From Microbacterium schleiferi (GTDB lineage: Bacteria > Actinomycetota > Actinomycetes > Actinomycetales > Microbacteriaceae): a DNA stretch of 44,217 nt. Under the pieces are notes generated by a model. That model saw only the letters and a program-made list of their open reading frames with translations, had not been told where the DNA came from and did no database searches. The DNA is taken from positions 1-44,217 of the forward strand of contig NZ_JAJGNI010000015.1 of the NCBI RefSeq assembly GCF_020781975.1. Direction: 5' to 3'. The translations under genes and the position numbers were made by a program. Below are positions 37,611 to 44,217 of the stretch, in pieces (the stretch's first letter is position 1; each line of letters starts with the position of its first letter).

Positions 37611-38707
37611 GTGCCGTTCCCCTGCCCCTGCCGACGACGCTCGCTCGCCCCGGCGGCGTTGATGCGACGTACGCCGAGCGGGCGGCGCCCGGCTCGCGCG
37701 GGCAGTTGGTCGACAGGTTCGGCCGGGTGCACCGGGACCTGCGCATCTCGCTGACTGACCGGTGTTCGCTCCGCTGCACCTACTGCATGCCGGAGCAGGG
37801 CGTCGAGTGGCTCGCGAAGAGCAGCATCCTGACGACAGACGAGATCGTGCGGGTCGCGGGAGTGCTCGCAAGCCTCGGGATCGTCGAGGTTCGACTGACC
37901 GGCGGGGAGCCGCTGCTGCGTCGCGACATCGTGGACGTCGTTCGGCGTGTCGCCGCGATCGAGGGCGTCGCGGGTCCGCTCGAGGTGTCGATGACCACCA
38001 ACGGACTGAAGCTCCCCGAGCTTGCCGAGCCGCTACGCGAGGCCGGTCTTGCGCGGGTGAACGTGTCGATCGACACGCTGCGCCGCGACCGCTTCGCTGA
38101 GCTGACGCGCCGCGACCGTCTGGATGACGTCTTGTCCGGCATCCGTGCCGCCCGCCGTGCCGGCTTCGCACCCCTCAAGCTCAACGCGGTGCCGATGCGC
38201 GGCGTCAACGACGACGAGATCGTCGACCTGGTGCAGTTCGCGGTCGACAACGGGGCTCAAATGCGGTTCATCGAGCAGATGCCGCTGGATGCCGGCCACA
38301 CGTGGTCTCGCTCCGAGATGGTCGATGCGGGTGAGATCCTCGACAAGCTCACGCGGCGCTTCACGCTCACGCCGATCGGCGAGCGCGGTTCGTCGCCGTC
38401 GCAGGACTACCTCGTTGATGGCGGACCGACCACGGTCGGGCTCATCGCGTCGGTGTCAGCACCGTTCTGCGGTGCGTGCGACAGGGTGCGGTTGACTGCC
38501 GACGGGCAGATCCGCAACTGCCTGTTCGCCCGCGAGGAGTCCGATCTGCTGCCGCTCCTGCGCGGCGCGGAGGGCAGCTCGCCCGCGGATGACGACGCCA
38601 TAGCCGACCTGCTACGCCGGTCGATCGCGGGCAAGCGCGCAGGCCACGGCATCGACGACCCCGGATTCCTGCAGCCCCAGCGCCCCATGAGCGCGATCGG
38701 CGGCTGA
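37607..38707 (+). CDS. moaA: GTP 3',8-cyclase
   Basis: MoaA is the radical-SAM enzyme that starts cofactor synthesis from GTP. The N-terminal cluster motif CSLRCTYC (Cx3Cx2C) lies near residue 57, RLTGGEPLLRRD follows, and the second cluster is CGACDRVRLTADGQIRNC. The 366-residue protein ends in the Gly-Gly tail (SAIGG) needed by MoaA. The first 40 residues are a variable extension. Its ATG overlaps the moaE stop (37607-37610). It is the last gene of the plus-strand Moco unit and is convergent with moaD, with a REP-like repeat between them. Confidence 0.96.
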   Translation: MSAVPLPLPTTLARPGGVDATYAERAAPGSRGQLVDRFGRVHRDLRISLTDRCSLRCTYCMPEQGVEWLAKSSILTTDEIVRVAGVLASLGIVEVRLTGGEPLLRRDIVDVVRRVAAIEGVAGPLEVSMTTNGLKLPELAEPLREAGLARVNVSIDTLRRDRFAELTRRDRLDDVLSGIRAARRAGFAPLKLNAVPMRGVNDDEIVDLVQFAVDNGAQMRFIEQMPLDAGHTWSRSEMVDAGEILDKLTRRFTLTPIGERGSSPSQDYLVDGGPTTVGLIASVSAPFCGACDRVRLTADGQIRNCLFAREESDLLPLLRGAEGSSPADDDAIADLLRRSIAGKRAGHGIDDPGFLQPQRPMSAIGG

Positions 38708-38734
38708 CCCCACCATCCGTGCCAGTCCGCTGCG

Positions 38735-38840
38735 GGCCCGCACCTTCCGCGAACCCACAACCTCCGCGCCGAACCCACGCCTTCCGCACCCAAGAACGTG
38801 TGGGGTCGGCGCGAGACCTGTGGGTTCAGCGGCCAAGATC
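38735..38840. repeat. REP-like repeat, family 1 copy B
   Basis: The convergent moaA/moaD gap contains GCGAACCCACAA (38749 onward), GCGCCGAACCCACGCC (38766 onward) and inverted partners GTGTGGGGTCGGCGCG and CTGTGGGTTC (to about 38828). These are the same words as in copy A at 31059-31145. The copy is shorter and less regular. It may also serve as a terminator between the two units. Confidence 0.6.
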
Positions 38841-38859
38841 CGGCGAAGTTCGGGCGCGC

Positions 38860-39093
38860 TCAGCCGCCGGCGAAGGGCGGCAAGATGTCGACGACATCGG
38901 ATGCCGACAGCGGCATATCGGCGTCCGTGCGCTCTCCGTTGACGAGCACCGCACACCGCGGCAGCACGAATCCGAGATGTTCGTGGTCGGTCACCACCGC
39001 AGCGCGCAGGGCGTCCAGCGTCTGCTCGCCGCGGATCTCTTCCTCGGCACCTGCTGCTTCAGCCGCGCCGGCAAAGTAACGAACCGTCGCCAT
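38860..39093 (-). CDS. moaD: molybdopterin synthase sulfur-carrier subunit
   Basis: The 77-residue ubiquitin-like protein ends in the essential Gly-Gly (ILPPFAGG), which carries the thiocarboxylate used by MoaE. MATVRYFAGAAEAAG is the normal N-terminus, and CAVLVNGERTDADMPLSASD is the family segment. ATG 39093 is chosen; an upstream frame to 39138 lies within mobA. Its ATG overlaps the mobA-fusion stop as TGATG. MoeB, encoded at 41826, is the expected activating enzyme. Confidence 0.93.
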   Translation of the reverse strand: MATVRYFAGAAEAAGAEEEIRGEQTLDALRAAVVTDHEHLGFVLPRCAVLVNGERTDADMPLSASDVVDILPPFAGG

Positions 39094-40160
39094 CAGACTC
39101 TGCCCCCGCCGCTGTGGGGGGCACGCCCTTCTGCCCACGCGCCGGCGAGCGCGACGACCTCGGCGAGGGCCGCCGCCGTATCCTCGGGGCTGCCGCCTGC
39201 ACGGCCGGCAACCAGCCCCGCGACGAAGGCGCTCAGAGGCGCGGCGGGGCGTGCAACGTCATGCGCGACATCGCGTGCGAGGTCGAGCACGAGCGCGATC
39301 GGCACCTGCTCGGCATCCAACCCGAAGCGATCACGCAGCACCGAGGACCACTCATCGAGTGCTTCGGGCGGAAGGGTGCGGTCGTTCATGCTGGCTCCTG
39401 ACTCTCGAGACCGGGCACGGGAGAGATCCTGCCACGTGTCGACGTCGGTCGTCACCCCAGTTGTATCCGGCAGATACCGACATCGCAGGTCGGCGAACAG
39501 GTCGCTCATCCGCGCACCCACCGGCTCTGTCTGTCGCGCGGCAGCGTCGACGAGCGCCTGCGTCCGAATCCGTGCACAGAGCCACTGGCGGCGACCTGCA
39601 CGGTCCACGAGCACGACCCCGTCGGCTCCCGCGGCGTCATCGAGGCCCGCCGCGAGAAGGGCCGCCACGGCGCGATCGCCCGCGGCGAGGTCACCGGCCA
39701 GCAGCAGGACCTCATCGGCGTACACGCGGCCGATCGCCGCGGCGATCGCCGCTACCGGCCCGCCTCCTGCCGGTTCCTCGCGCATCACCACGAGATGTGA
39801 CGGTCCCGAACGCAGGATGAGAGACGTATCCGCATCCGATGACGCCGCTTCGAGCGGGATTGATCCTGCGTTCGGCTCGCTGTCGACGAGCTCGTGCCCC
39901 GCCGCAGGGTTCACGGGCGGCGCCCCGACGACGACGACTGTGCCGTCGCACACAGCCCGTGCGGCCTGGACCGTGCGGCTGAGCAGTGACCGCCCCGCTA
40001 CCGTCAGGGCGGTCTTATCGACCCCGCCCATCCGTGATGCTCGGCCTCCCGACAAGATGATCGCGCCGAGCCGCGCTCGCGAGCCCGCGACGGGCGCAGG
40101 TAGGCCCGGCGTCGAAGCCGAATCCTGGCCGCTTCCGGGCGTCACTCCTCGCGTGTCCAC
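39093..40160 (-). CDS. MobA-like nucleotidyltransferase fused to DUF6457
   Basis: The 355-residue protein has an N-terminal MobA-type NTP transferase (residues about 30-255) with AIILSGGRASRMGGVDKTAL, which attaches GMP or CMP to molybdopterin. The last 85 residues form a second helical domain (PPEALDEWSSVLRDRFGLD to AAALAEVVALAGAWAEG) of the DUF6457 type, which in other actinobacteria is a separate small gene in Moco clusters. The start may be GTG 40160 (overlapping moaC by 19 bases) or GTG 40145 (GTGA overlap). A MobA role in bis-MGD formation fits the DMSO-reductase-type client enzyme. The DUF6457 role is unknown. Confidence 0.85.
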   Translation of the reverse strand: MDTRGVTPGSGQDSASTPGLPAPVAGSRARLGAIILSGGRASRMGGVDKTALTVAGRSLLSRTVQAARAVCDGTVVVVGAPPVNPAAGHELVDSEPNAGSIPLEAASSDADTSLILRSGPSHLVVMREEPAGGGPVAAIAAAIGRVYADEVLLLAGDLAAGDRAVAALLAAGLDDAAGADGVVLVDRAGRRQWLCARIRTQALVDAAARQTEPVGARMSDLFADLRCRYLPDTTGVTTDVDTWQDLSRARSRESGASMNDRTLPPEALDEWSSVLRDRFGLDAEQVPIALVLDLARDVAHDVARPAAPLSAFVAGLVAGRAGGSPEDTAAALAEVVALAGAWAEGRAPHSGGGRV

Positions 40161-40612
40161 GATCCTGAGCGGCCGCCCTCCTTGGCGGTGATGCAGGCAT
40201 CCGTGATCGTGACGGTGCGGTCGATGCCCTTGACCATGTCGAACACCGAGAGCGCGGCGACGGTCACGGCGGTGAGCGCCTCCATCTCGACCCCGGTGCG
40301 GTCAGCAGTGCGCACCGTCGCCGTGATGCTCACCCCGGCGTCCTCGATCTGCAGATCCACGACGACGCCGTGCACCCCGATCACGTGCGCGAGCGGAAGC
40401 AGCTCGGGTGTGCGCTTGGCGGCCTGGATTCCGGCGATCCGCGAGACGGCCAGCACATCCCCCTTCGGCACACTGCCGTCACGCAGCGCAGCGACGGTGT
40501 CTGGAGCCATCGTGACGAAGGCGCGGGCGGATGCGGCACGCACCGTCGGCTGCTTGCCGGTCACATCCACCATGCGGGCGTGACCGGACTCGTCGAGGTG
40601 CGTGAAACTCAT
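40142..40612 (-). CDS. moaC: cyclic pyranopterin monophosphate synthase
   Basis: MoaC completes cPMP formation after MoaA. The 156-residue protein has the family segments ARMVDVTGKQPTVRAA, KGDVLAVSRIAGIQAAKRTP, LAHVIGVHGV and the catalytic-region MVKGIDRTVTITDACITAKE. The length is normal. ATG 40612 overlaps the moeA stop as ATGA (40609-40612), while an upstream in-frame extension lies inside moeA and is rejected. It is the third gene of the minus-strand Moco unit (moeB, moeA, moaC, mobA fusion, moaD). Confidence 0.95.
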   Translation of the reverse strand: MSFTHLDESGHARMVDVTGKQPTVRAASARAFVTMAPDTVAALRDGSVPKGDVLAVSRIAGIQAAKRTPELLPLAHVIGVHGVVVDLQIEDAGVSITATVRTADRTGVEMEALTAVTVAALSVFDMVKGIDRTVTITDACITAKEGGRSGSWTREE

Positions 40613-41829
40613 GTCACCAGCATGACATCGACGAGGTCGCCGGCGGCTACCTCCTCGACGGACGCCGGGACCACCGCCCACGCCTCGGCGAGCGCGAGTG
40701 CGCCGGCACGGTGGGAGCCAGATCCTCCGGCGGTCGCGGGACGAACGGTCCATGCCGCAGGGTCGGACCGATCGATGGCGACGGGCATGAACTGCTCGCG
40801 GGCTGGCGGGGTTCGCCATCCGTCCGACACCGCCAGGCGGATGACGGGGCGCAGCACATCACGTCTTCCCTGCATCCGCAACAGCGCCGGGCGCACGAAG
40901 GCCTCGAACGACACAGCGACGCTCACGGGGTTCCCGGGCAGGCAGAACACCGGGATGCCGCCGATGGCGCCGTGCCCCTGCGGCTTGCCGGGCTGCATCG
41001 CGACGGTGAGGAACTGCACGCCGGTCGGTTCGAGAACGTCCCGCACCACCTCGTAGGCGCCGACGCTTGCCCCACCGGTGAGCACGATCGCATCCGGGGC
41101 GTGGGCTTCGACGCTGGCGAGCACCCGCCGCAACACGGCCGGGTCATCGCCGACGCGGATGAGCTCGGTGACGACAGCATCTGCGCCCCGCACGAGTCCG
41201 TCCAGCAGCACCCCGTTCGACTCGGGGATCTGCCCCGGCCCGACAGGGTCGCCGGGAGCTACCAACTCGTCGCCGCTGGCGATCACAACCACGCGCGGAG
41301 CCGGTCGAACGAGAACGGATGCTGCACCTGCCGCTGCCGCGGCCGATCGCTGCAACGCACCCAGTCGCTCCCCCGCGGCAACCACGACATCACCGACCGA
41401 GACATCGTCGCCTTGACCACGAATATGCGCGGCGGGCGTCGGCTGCGCGTCGAGGTGAATGAGCGACCCGGGGGCGACATCGCGGAACGGCTCCGCGGTC
41501 TGTTCGTGCGGGACGATGGCATCGGCTCCGGCCGGAAGCGGCGCTCCCGTCATGATCCGGGCCGCTTCCCCGGGGCCGATGCTCGCGCCGGGGGCGACGC
41601 CTGCCGGGATATCCACGACGACGGTGCGCCGCCCACCCCCGTCGCCCGCTCGGACTGCGTAGCCATCCATCGCGGAATTGTCGAAGGCGGGGATCTCGAG
41701 CGTTGCGACAACAGGTTCCGCGGTCGTGCGACCCCAGGCATCCGTGATCGGCATCCGAACCGCGGTCAGGACGGTGGTCGCCGCGAGGATCGCGTGGCGA
41801 TGCTCGGCGACAGTGCGAGTGAAACTCAT
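40609..41829 (-). CDS. moeA: molybdopterin molybdenumtransferase
   Basis: MoeA inserts molybdate into adenylated molybdopterin. The 406-residue protein has the MoeA N-terminal domain (FDNSAMDGYAV), the IMTGAPLPAGADAIVPHE segment, the MPT-binding TGGASVGAYEVVRD and the C-terminal-lobe signature FCLPGNPVSVAVSFEAFV. ATG 41829 gives the normal N-terminus and overlaps the moeB stop as ATGA. All conserved segments are present and the length is typical. Confidence 0.95.
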   Translation of the reverse strand: MSFTRTVAEHRHAILAATTVLTAVRMPITDAWGRTTAEPVVATLEIPAFDNSAMDGYAVRAGDGGGRRTVVVDIPAGVAPGASIGPGEAARIMTGAPLPAGADAIVPHEQTAEPFRDVAPGSLIHLDAQPTPAAHIRGQGDDVSVGDVVVAAGERLGALQRSAAAAAGAASVLVRPAPRVVVIASGDELVAPGDPVGPGQIPESNGVLLDGLVRGADAVVTELIRVGDDPAVLRRVLASVEAHAPDAIVLTGGASVGAYEVVRDVLEPTGVQFLTVAMQPGKPQGHGAIGGIPVFCLPGNPVSVAVSFEAFVRPALLRMQGRRDVLRPVIRLAVSDGWRTPPAREQFMPVAIDRSDPAAWTVRPATAGGSGSHRAGALALAEAWAVVPASVEEVAAGDLVDVMLVT

Positions 41830-42620
41830 ACGTGGGAGGGCGTAGAAAGGGCGGATGCCGAGCGGACCGGGAGTTCTCGCATCGTTCCGGCGAGGGCGTC
41901 GATGACGGCGATCCGACCCAGAAGCGGGCGCCCCTCGCCGACGATGAGCTTGATCGCCTCGGATGCCATCAGCGAGCCGGTCTGCATGCACACCGATGCG
42001 AGCACCCCGACGTCCTCACACGTGACGACCTGTCCGGTCGAACCGGCCGGGAACAGGTCGCTCAGGCGCACCGGATCGGTGCCGGCCGGCGGCTCCGACC
42101 AGAACACCGTCACCTGCGACCAGAACTCCAGTACGCTCCCCCACACGACCGGCAGCCCGAGCTCTGCGGCTGCGGCATCCACGACGTCGCGGGTCTCGAA
42201 GGTGTCGGACCCGTCCAGCACGAGGTCGTAGTCAGACAGGATCTCGCGCGCGTTCGCCGCTGTCAGGCGCACCGGATGTTCGATCACACGCACGTCGGGT
42301 GCCAGGCCGCGTGCACGAGCCGCGGCACTTTCCGTCTTCGGCTCGCCCACGGTCTCGACCGAGTGGATGATCTGCCGATGCAGATTGGTCAGGTCCACGA
42401 CGTCGTCGTCGATGATCCCGATCGTTCCGACGCCGGCCGCGGCAAGCGCCAGAATGACGGATGACCCGAGTCCGCCGGCTCCCACGACCGCGACGCGAGC
42501 TGCGGCGAGGCGGCGCTGACCCAGGTCGCCGATGGCGATGAGTTTGCGGTGACGCGCCGTGCGGTCGCGTTCGGCATCCGTCAGGGCCTCGACGGGCTCG
42601 ACGAGCGGGGGAAGTGACAT
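41826..42620 (-). CDS. moeB: MoeB/ThiF family adenylyltransferase
   Basis: The E1-like enzyme adenylates the C-terminal glycine of MoaD before sulfur transfer. The 264-residue protein has the nucleotide-binding loop VVGAGGLGSSVILALAAAG, DDVVDLTNLHRQIIH (the Arg finger), the DGSDTFETRDVV loop and a Cys in VTCEDVGVLAS at the expected catalytic position. The paired CxxC zinc motifs of E. coli MoeB are not evident. No rhodanese domain is fused. It is first in the minus-strand Moco unit. A ThiF role in thiamine synthesis is less likely given the neighbours. Confidence 0.9.
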   Translation of the reverse strand: MSLPPLVEPVEALTDAERDRTARHRKLIAIGDLGQRRLAAARVAVVGAGGLGSSVILALAAAGVGTIGIIDDDVVDLTNLHRQIIHSVETVGEPKTESAAARARGLAPDVRVIEHPVRLTAANAREILSDYDLVLDGSDTFETRDVVDAAAAELGLPVVWGSVLEFWSQVTVFWSEPPAGTDPVRLSDLFPAGSTGQVVTCEDVGVLASVCMQTGSLMASEAIKLIVGEGRPLLGRIAVIDALAGTMRELPVRSASALSTPSHV

Positions 42621-42667
42621 GTCCCTACGCTAGCCCCGCACCGGCGCCCGCGGTCCGGCGGGCGCGC

Positions 42668-42752
42668 AGCCACACCAACTGCGCAGAATCGCACCACCTC
42701 CGCATCCGCAGGCCGGAATCCTGCGAACTTCGCGCGGTTCTGCGAGCTTGGG
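42668..42752. repeat. REP-like repeat, family 2 copy 1
   Basis: The moeB/DUF2277 gap contains ACACCAACT, CTCCGCATCCGCA, CCTGCGAACTTCGCG (42720-42734) and GAGCTTGG. The same words recur at 43119-43194, partly inverted, so they form an interspersed palindromic repeat that flanks the DUF2277 gene on both sides. Confidence 0.6.
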
Positions 42753-42758
42753 CCGCGC

Positions 42759-42791
42759 GGGCAGCGGGCGAACGGATGCCGCGAGCTGCCC
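42759..42791 (-). terminator. weak hairpin at the DUF2277 3' end
   Basis: GGGCAGC (42759-42765) and GCTGCCC (42785-42791) form 7-base arms around a 19-base loop that starts within the last base of the DUF2277 stop codon. The long loop and missing T run make this only a possible terminator. Confidence 0.3.
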
Positions 42792-43069
42792 TAAGCGACC
42801 GAGTAGCGCCCCGATGCGACGGCGCGCGCACGAGCCTTGGCGGCCTCTTCTTCGCGGTTTTTCGGCGGCGTCACGGCGACGAGGTCGTCGAGCAGGTGCT
42901 GGGTGGCGTGGGCGATCTCGTGGACGGCGCGGTCGAAGGCATCCTGGTTCGCCTTGGACGGCTTGGTCGTCCCGGCGATCTTGCGCACGTACTGGAGGGC
43001 TGCAGCGTGAACCTCATCCGAGGTCGCGGCGGGCTCGAAGTTGTGGAGGGTATGGATGTTCCGGCACAT
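42791..43069 (-). CDS. DUF2277 domain protein
   Basis: The 92-residue protein matches the DUF2277 family, recognised by the N-terminal MCRNIHTLHNFEPAATSDE, the helical core ALQYVRKIAGTTKPSKAN and the C-terminal PPKNREEEAAKARARA. The family is small, cytoplasmic, widespread in actinobacteria and functionally uncharacterised. The conserved Cys2 near the start could bind metal. It stands alone between two copies of the same repeat and does not appear to belong to the Moco unit. Confidence 0.92.
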   Translation of the reverse strand: MCRNIHTLHNFEPAATSDEVHAAALQYVRKIAGTTKPSKANQDAFDRAVHEIAHATQHLLDDLVAVTPPKNREEEAAKARARAVASGRYSVA

Positions 43070-43118
43070 GCCCCGACCCTACGCGCGCGCCCGCGGCTCG
43101 ACCACCCCGTACCGGGGC

Positions 43119-43194
43119 CGAGCTTGGCACCGCGAAGTTCGCAGAGTCACGCCAACTCCGCACGATTGCCGCCGCATCCTGCGAACTTGGCGTT
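43119..43194. repeat. REP-like repeat, family 2 copy 2
   Basis: GAGCTTGGCACCGCGAAGTT (43119 onward) and GCATCCTGCGAACTTGGCG (to about 43192) are inverted partners: CGCGAAGTTCGCAG (43131-43144) is the reverse complement of the CTGCGAACTTCGCG found in copy 1. CCAACTCCGCA lies between them. It occupies the gap upstream of DUF2277. Confidence 0.6.
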
Positions 43195-43263
43195 TGGGGA
43201 CATGCGCGGAACGGGGCAGTCCGCACGTGCGAGCACAGGCGCGGCGGGCAGTAGCGGGCGTGG

Positions 43264-44114
43264 TCAGGATGCGAGGTGCAGGCGGGCCGCGAGGGCGCGA
43301 CGGATGCTGCGCTCAACCGCCGGCCAGTCGTGAACGATCTGCGCGTAGCTCAGGCGCATGACGGTGTATCCGCGAAGCACAAGCTCGGCGTCGTGCGCGA
43401 TGTCCTTCGTGCGCTGTGCGCTTGAGGAGTGATGGGCGAACCCGTCGATCTGCAGCACGAGCCTCTCGCCGATCAGAAGGTCGACGAACCGTCCGGCGAT
43501 CCTCGCCTGTTGCACGACCGGAACCCCCCAGCGGCGCAGCGGCAGGACGACGAGGGTCTCCAGCCCTGAATCAGAGAGCCCGACAACCTCCCCGGCCAGG
43601 TCTCGCGCGGCCCGCGAGGTCCAGGGGATGCGCCTGAGCGCCTCCGGCGCAAGCCCCTCCACACGAACCGCGGACTCCCACACGGCGAGAGCAGCGTCGT
43701 GGGGGACGCATCCAGCGACGTGAGCCAGCGCATCCTCGACGGTCGCCATGAGGCCCCATCCTGGCGGGGAGAGAGGGATCGTCCAGTGGAGCCGTCCTGG
43801 CCATCCGTCAGGCAGGCGCGCGGAACCGGAGCCGGGAACCATATGCACGTGGGGATGCAGATCCATGTCGGGCGGCATCCACCACCCCCGTCTGCGCGCA
43901 AGGGACAGACACGAAAGCCGGCCGCCCGCGGTGGCCGCCGTGACGAGATCCGGCGCCGCTTCCGGAAGGGTCACCCACGCACGACGGATGACTCGCGCCC
44001 TCCCGTCCCGTACGAACCCCGCAAGGCCGCGACCCTGTACCCAGCACGCAGGATGTCGCTCCGGTGCGCGATTCCGCCACGTTCCCGCAACCACTGTTCG
44101 AGCTCTGGCGTCAC
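43264..44114 (-). CDS. DUF559/AbiEi-like DNA-binding protein, frameshifted near the N-terminus
   Basis: The C-terminal half is a DUF559 (Vsr/PD-(D/E)xK-like) domain: IAGRFVDLLIGERLVLQIDG, then RTKDIAHDAELVLRGYTVMR. As read, the open frame starts at 44094 with nonsense (ERHPACWVQGRG). Starting instead at GTG 44114 and adding one G to the GGGG run (CCCC at 44017-44020) gives VTPELEQWLRERGGIAHRSD, then ILRAGYRVAALRGFVRDGRA, the AbiEi-like winged-helix antitoxin N-terminus. With that correction the protein has about 283 residues. No AbiEii toxin gene lies beside it. These AbiEi/DUF559 proteins are common in Microbacteriaceae and have no proven function. Confidence 0.75.
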
Positions 44115-44194
44115 ACCGCCAGTGTGCGTCGCCGGCGGGTGGTCAAGTCCCGTGGCGTGGTGTCATTTCGTTGTTTCCTGTTGGGGGGTGGTGG

Positions 44195-44217
44195 TCAGGC
44201 GGTGAGGTAGAGCTCGG
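44195..44217 (-). other. possible 3' end of a gene at the right edge
   Basis: Read on the minus strand, the last bases encode ELYLTA followed by a TGA at 44197-44195. This resembles the end of a coding region that continues beyond the window; a transposase is possible but cannot be shown. The stretch 44115-44194 has no gene. Confidence 0.25.

Noticed and set aside
43264..44114. Complete AbiE toxin-antitoxin system
   Set aside because: Only the AbiEi-like/DUF559 protein is present; no nucleotidyltransferase toxin gene is adjacent in the visible sequence.
44115..44217. Insertion sequence at the right edge
   Set aside because: The visible end of a coding region (ELYLTA) and the bases beside it are too short to show a terminal inverted repeat or a transposase motif.

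Overview
The window looks like a chromosomal segment of a high-GC actinobacterium of the family Microbacteriaceae, most likely Microbacterium or a close relative. This is inferred from the base composition, the many short gene overlaps (ATGA, TGATG), a DUF222/HNH protein of the 13E12 type, the GuaB3-SURF1-DUF3817-GuaA cluster, and the very frequent word GGATGCC/GGCATCC. No rRNA, tRNA, CRISPR array or complete insertion sequence was seen.

Layout. 1-4.7 kb: a MacB/LolD-type ABC exporter (permease, ATPase, small membrane protein) divergent from a NarL-type two-component system, with few GGATGCC words. 4.7-11 kb: glycerol catabolism on the minus strand (glpD, glpK, then a membrane-bound alpha/beta hydrolase), divergent from a SorC-type regulator. 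11-12.8 kb: a decayed, low-density stretch with a DUF4333 relic, a lipoprotein and a short DUF421 protein. 12.9-14.7 kb: a DUF222/HNH protein. 14.7-23.2 kb: a co-directional block holding a 999-residue membrane-anchored glycoside-hydrolase-like protein, an ABC-2 permease and ATPase, and two tandem paralogous histidine kinases without a response regulator. 23.2-25.4 kb: a glycerophosphodiesterase and a Bax-inhibitor-1 protein. 25.4-31 kb: a minus-strand cluster encoding GuaB3, SURF1, DUF3817, GMP synthase and a glycosyltransferase. 31-33.3 kb: a TetR regulator divergent from an MFS exporter with a clear promoter and operator. 33.3-42.6 kb: a nearly complete molybdenum cofactor locus (fdhD, YdeP/FdhF-like oxidoreductase, mog, moaE, moaA, moaD, a mobA-DUF6457 fusion, moaC, moeA, moeB). 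42.6-44.2 kb: DUF2277, two REP-like repeats and a DUF559/AbiEi-like protein.

How the genes work together. The Moco genes supply and sulfurate the cofactor for the oxidoreductase encoded beside them. The glycerol block converts glycerol to dihydroxyacetone phosphate, and the hydrolase may release a glycerol-containing substrate. The twin-kinase/ABC/glycosidase block reads as an envelope sensing, transport and processing unit; it is the best candidate here for an undescribed system.

Data quality. Four genes (DUF4333 relic, lipoprotein, second twin kinase, DUF559 protein) each regain a family-like sequence if one base is added to a short homopolymer. This points either to homopolymer undercalling in the assembly or to real frameshifts, and their annotated ends should be read with that in mind.
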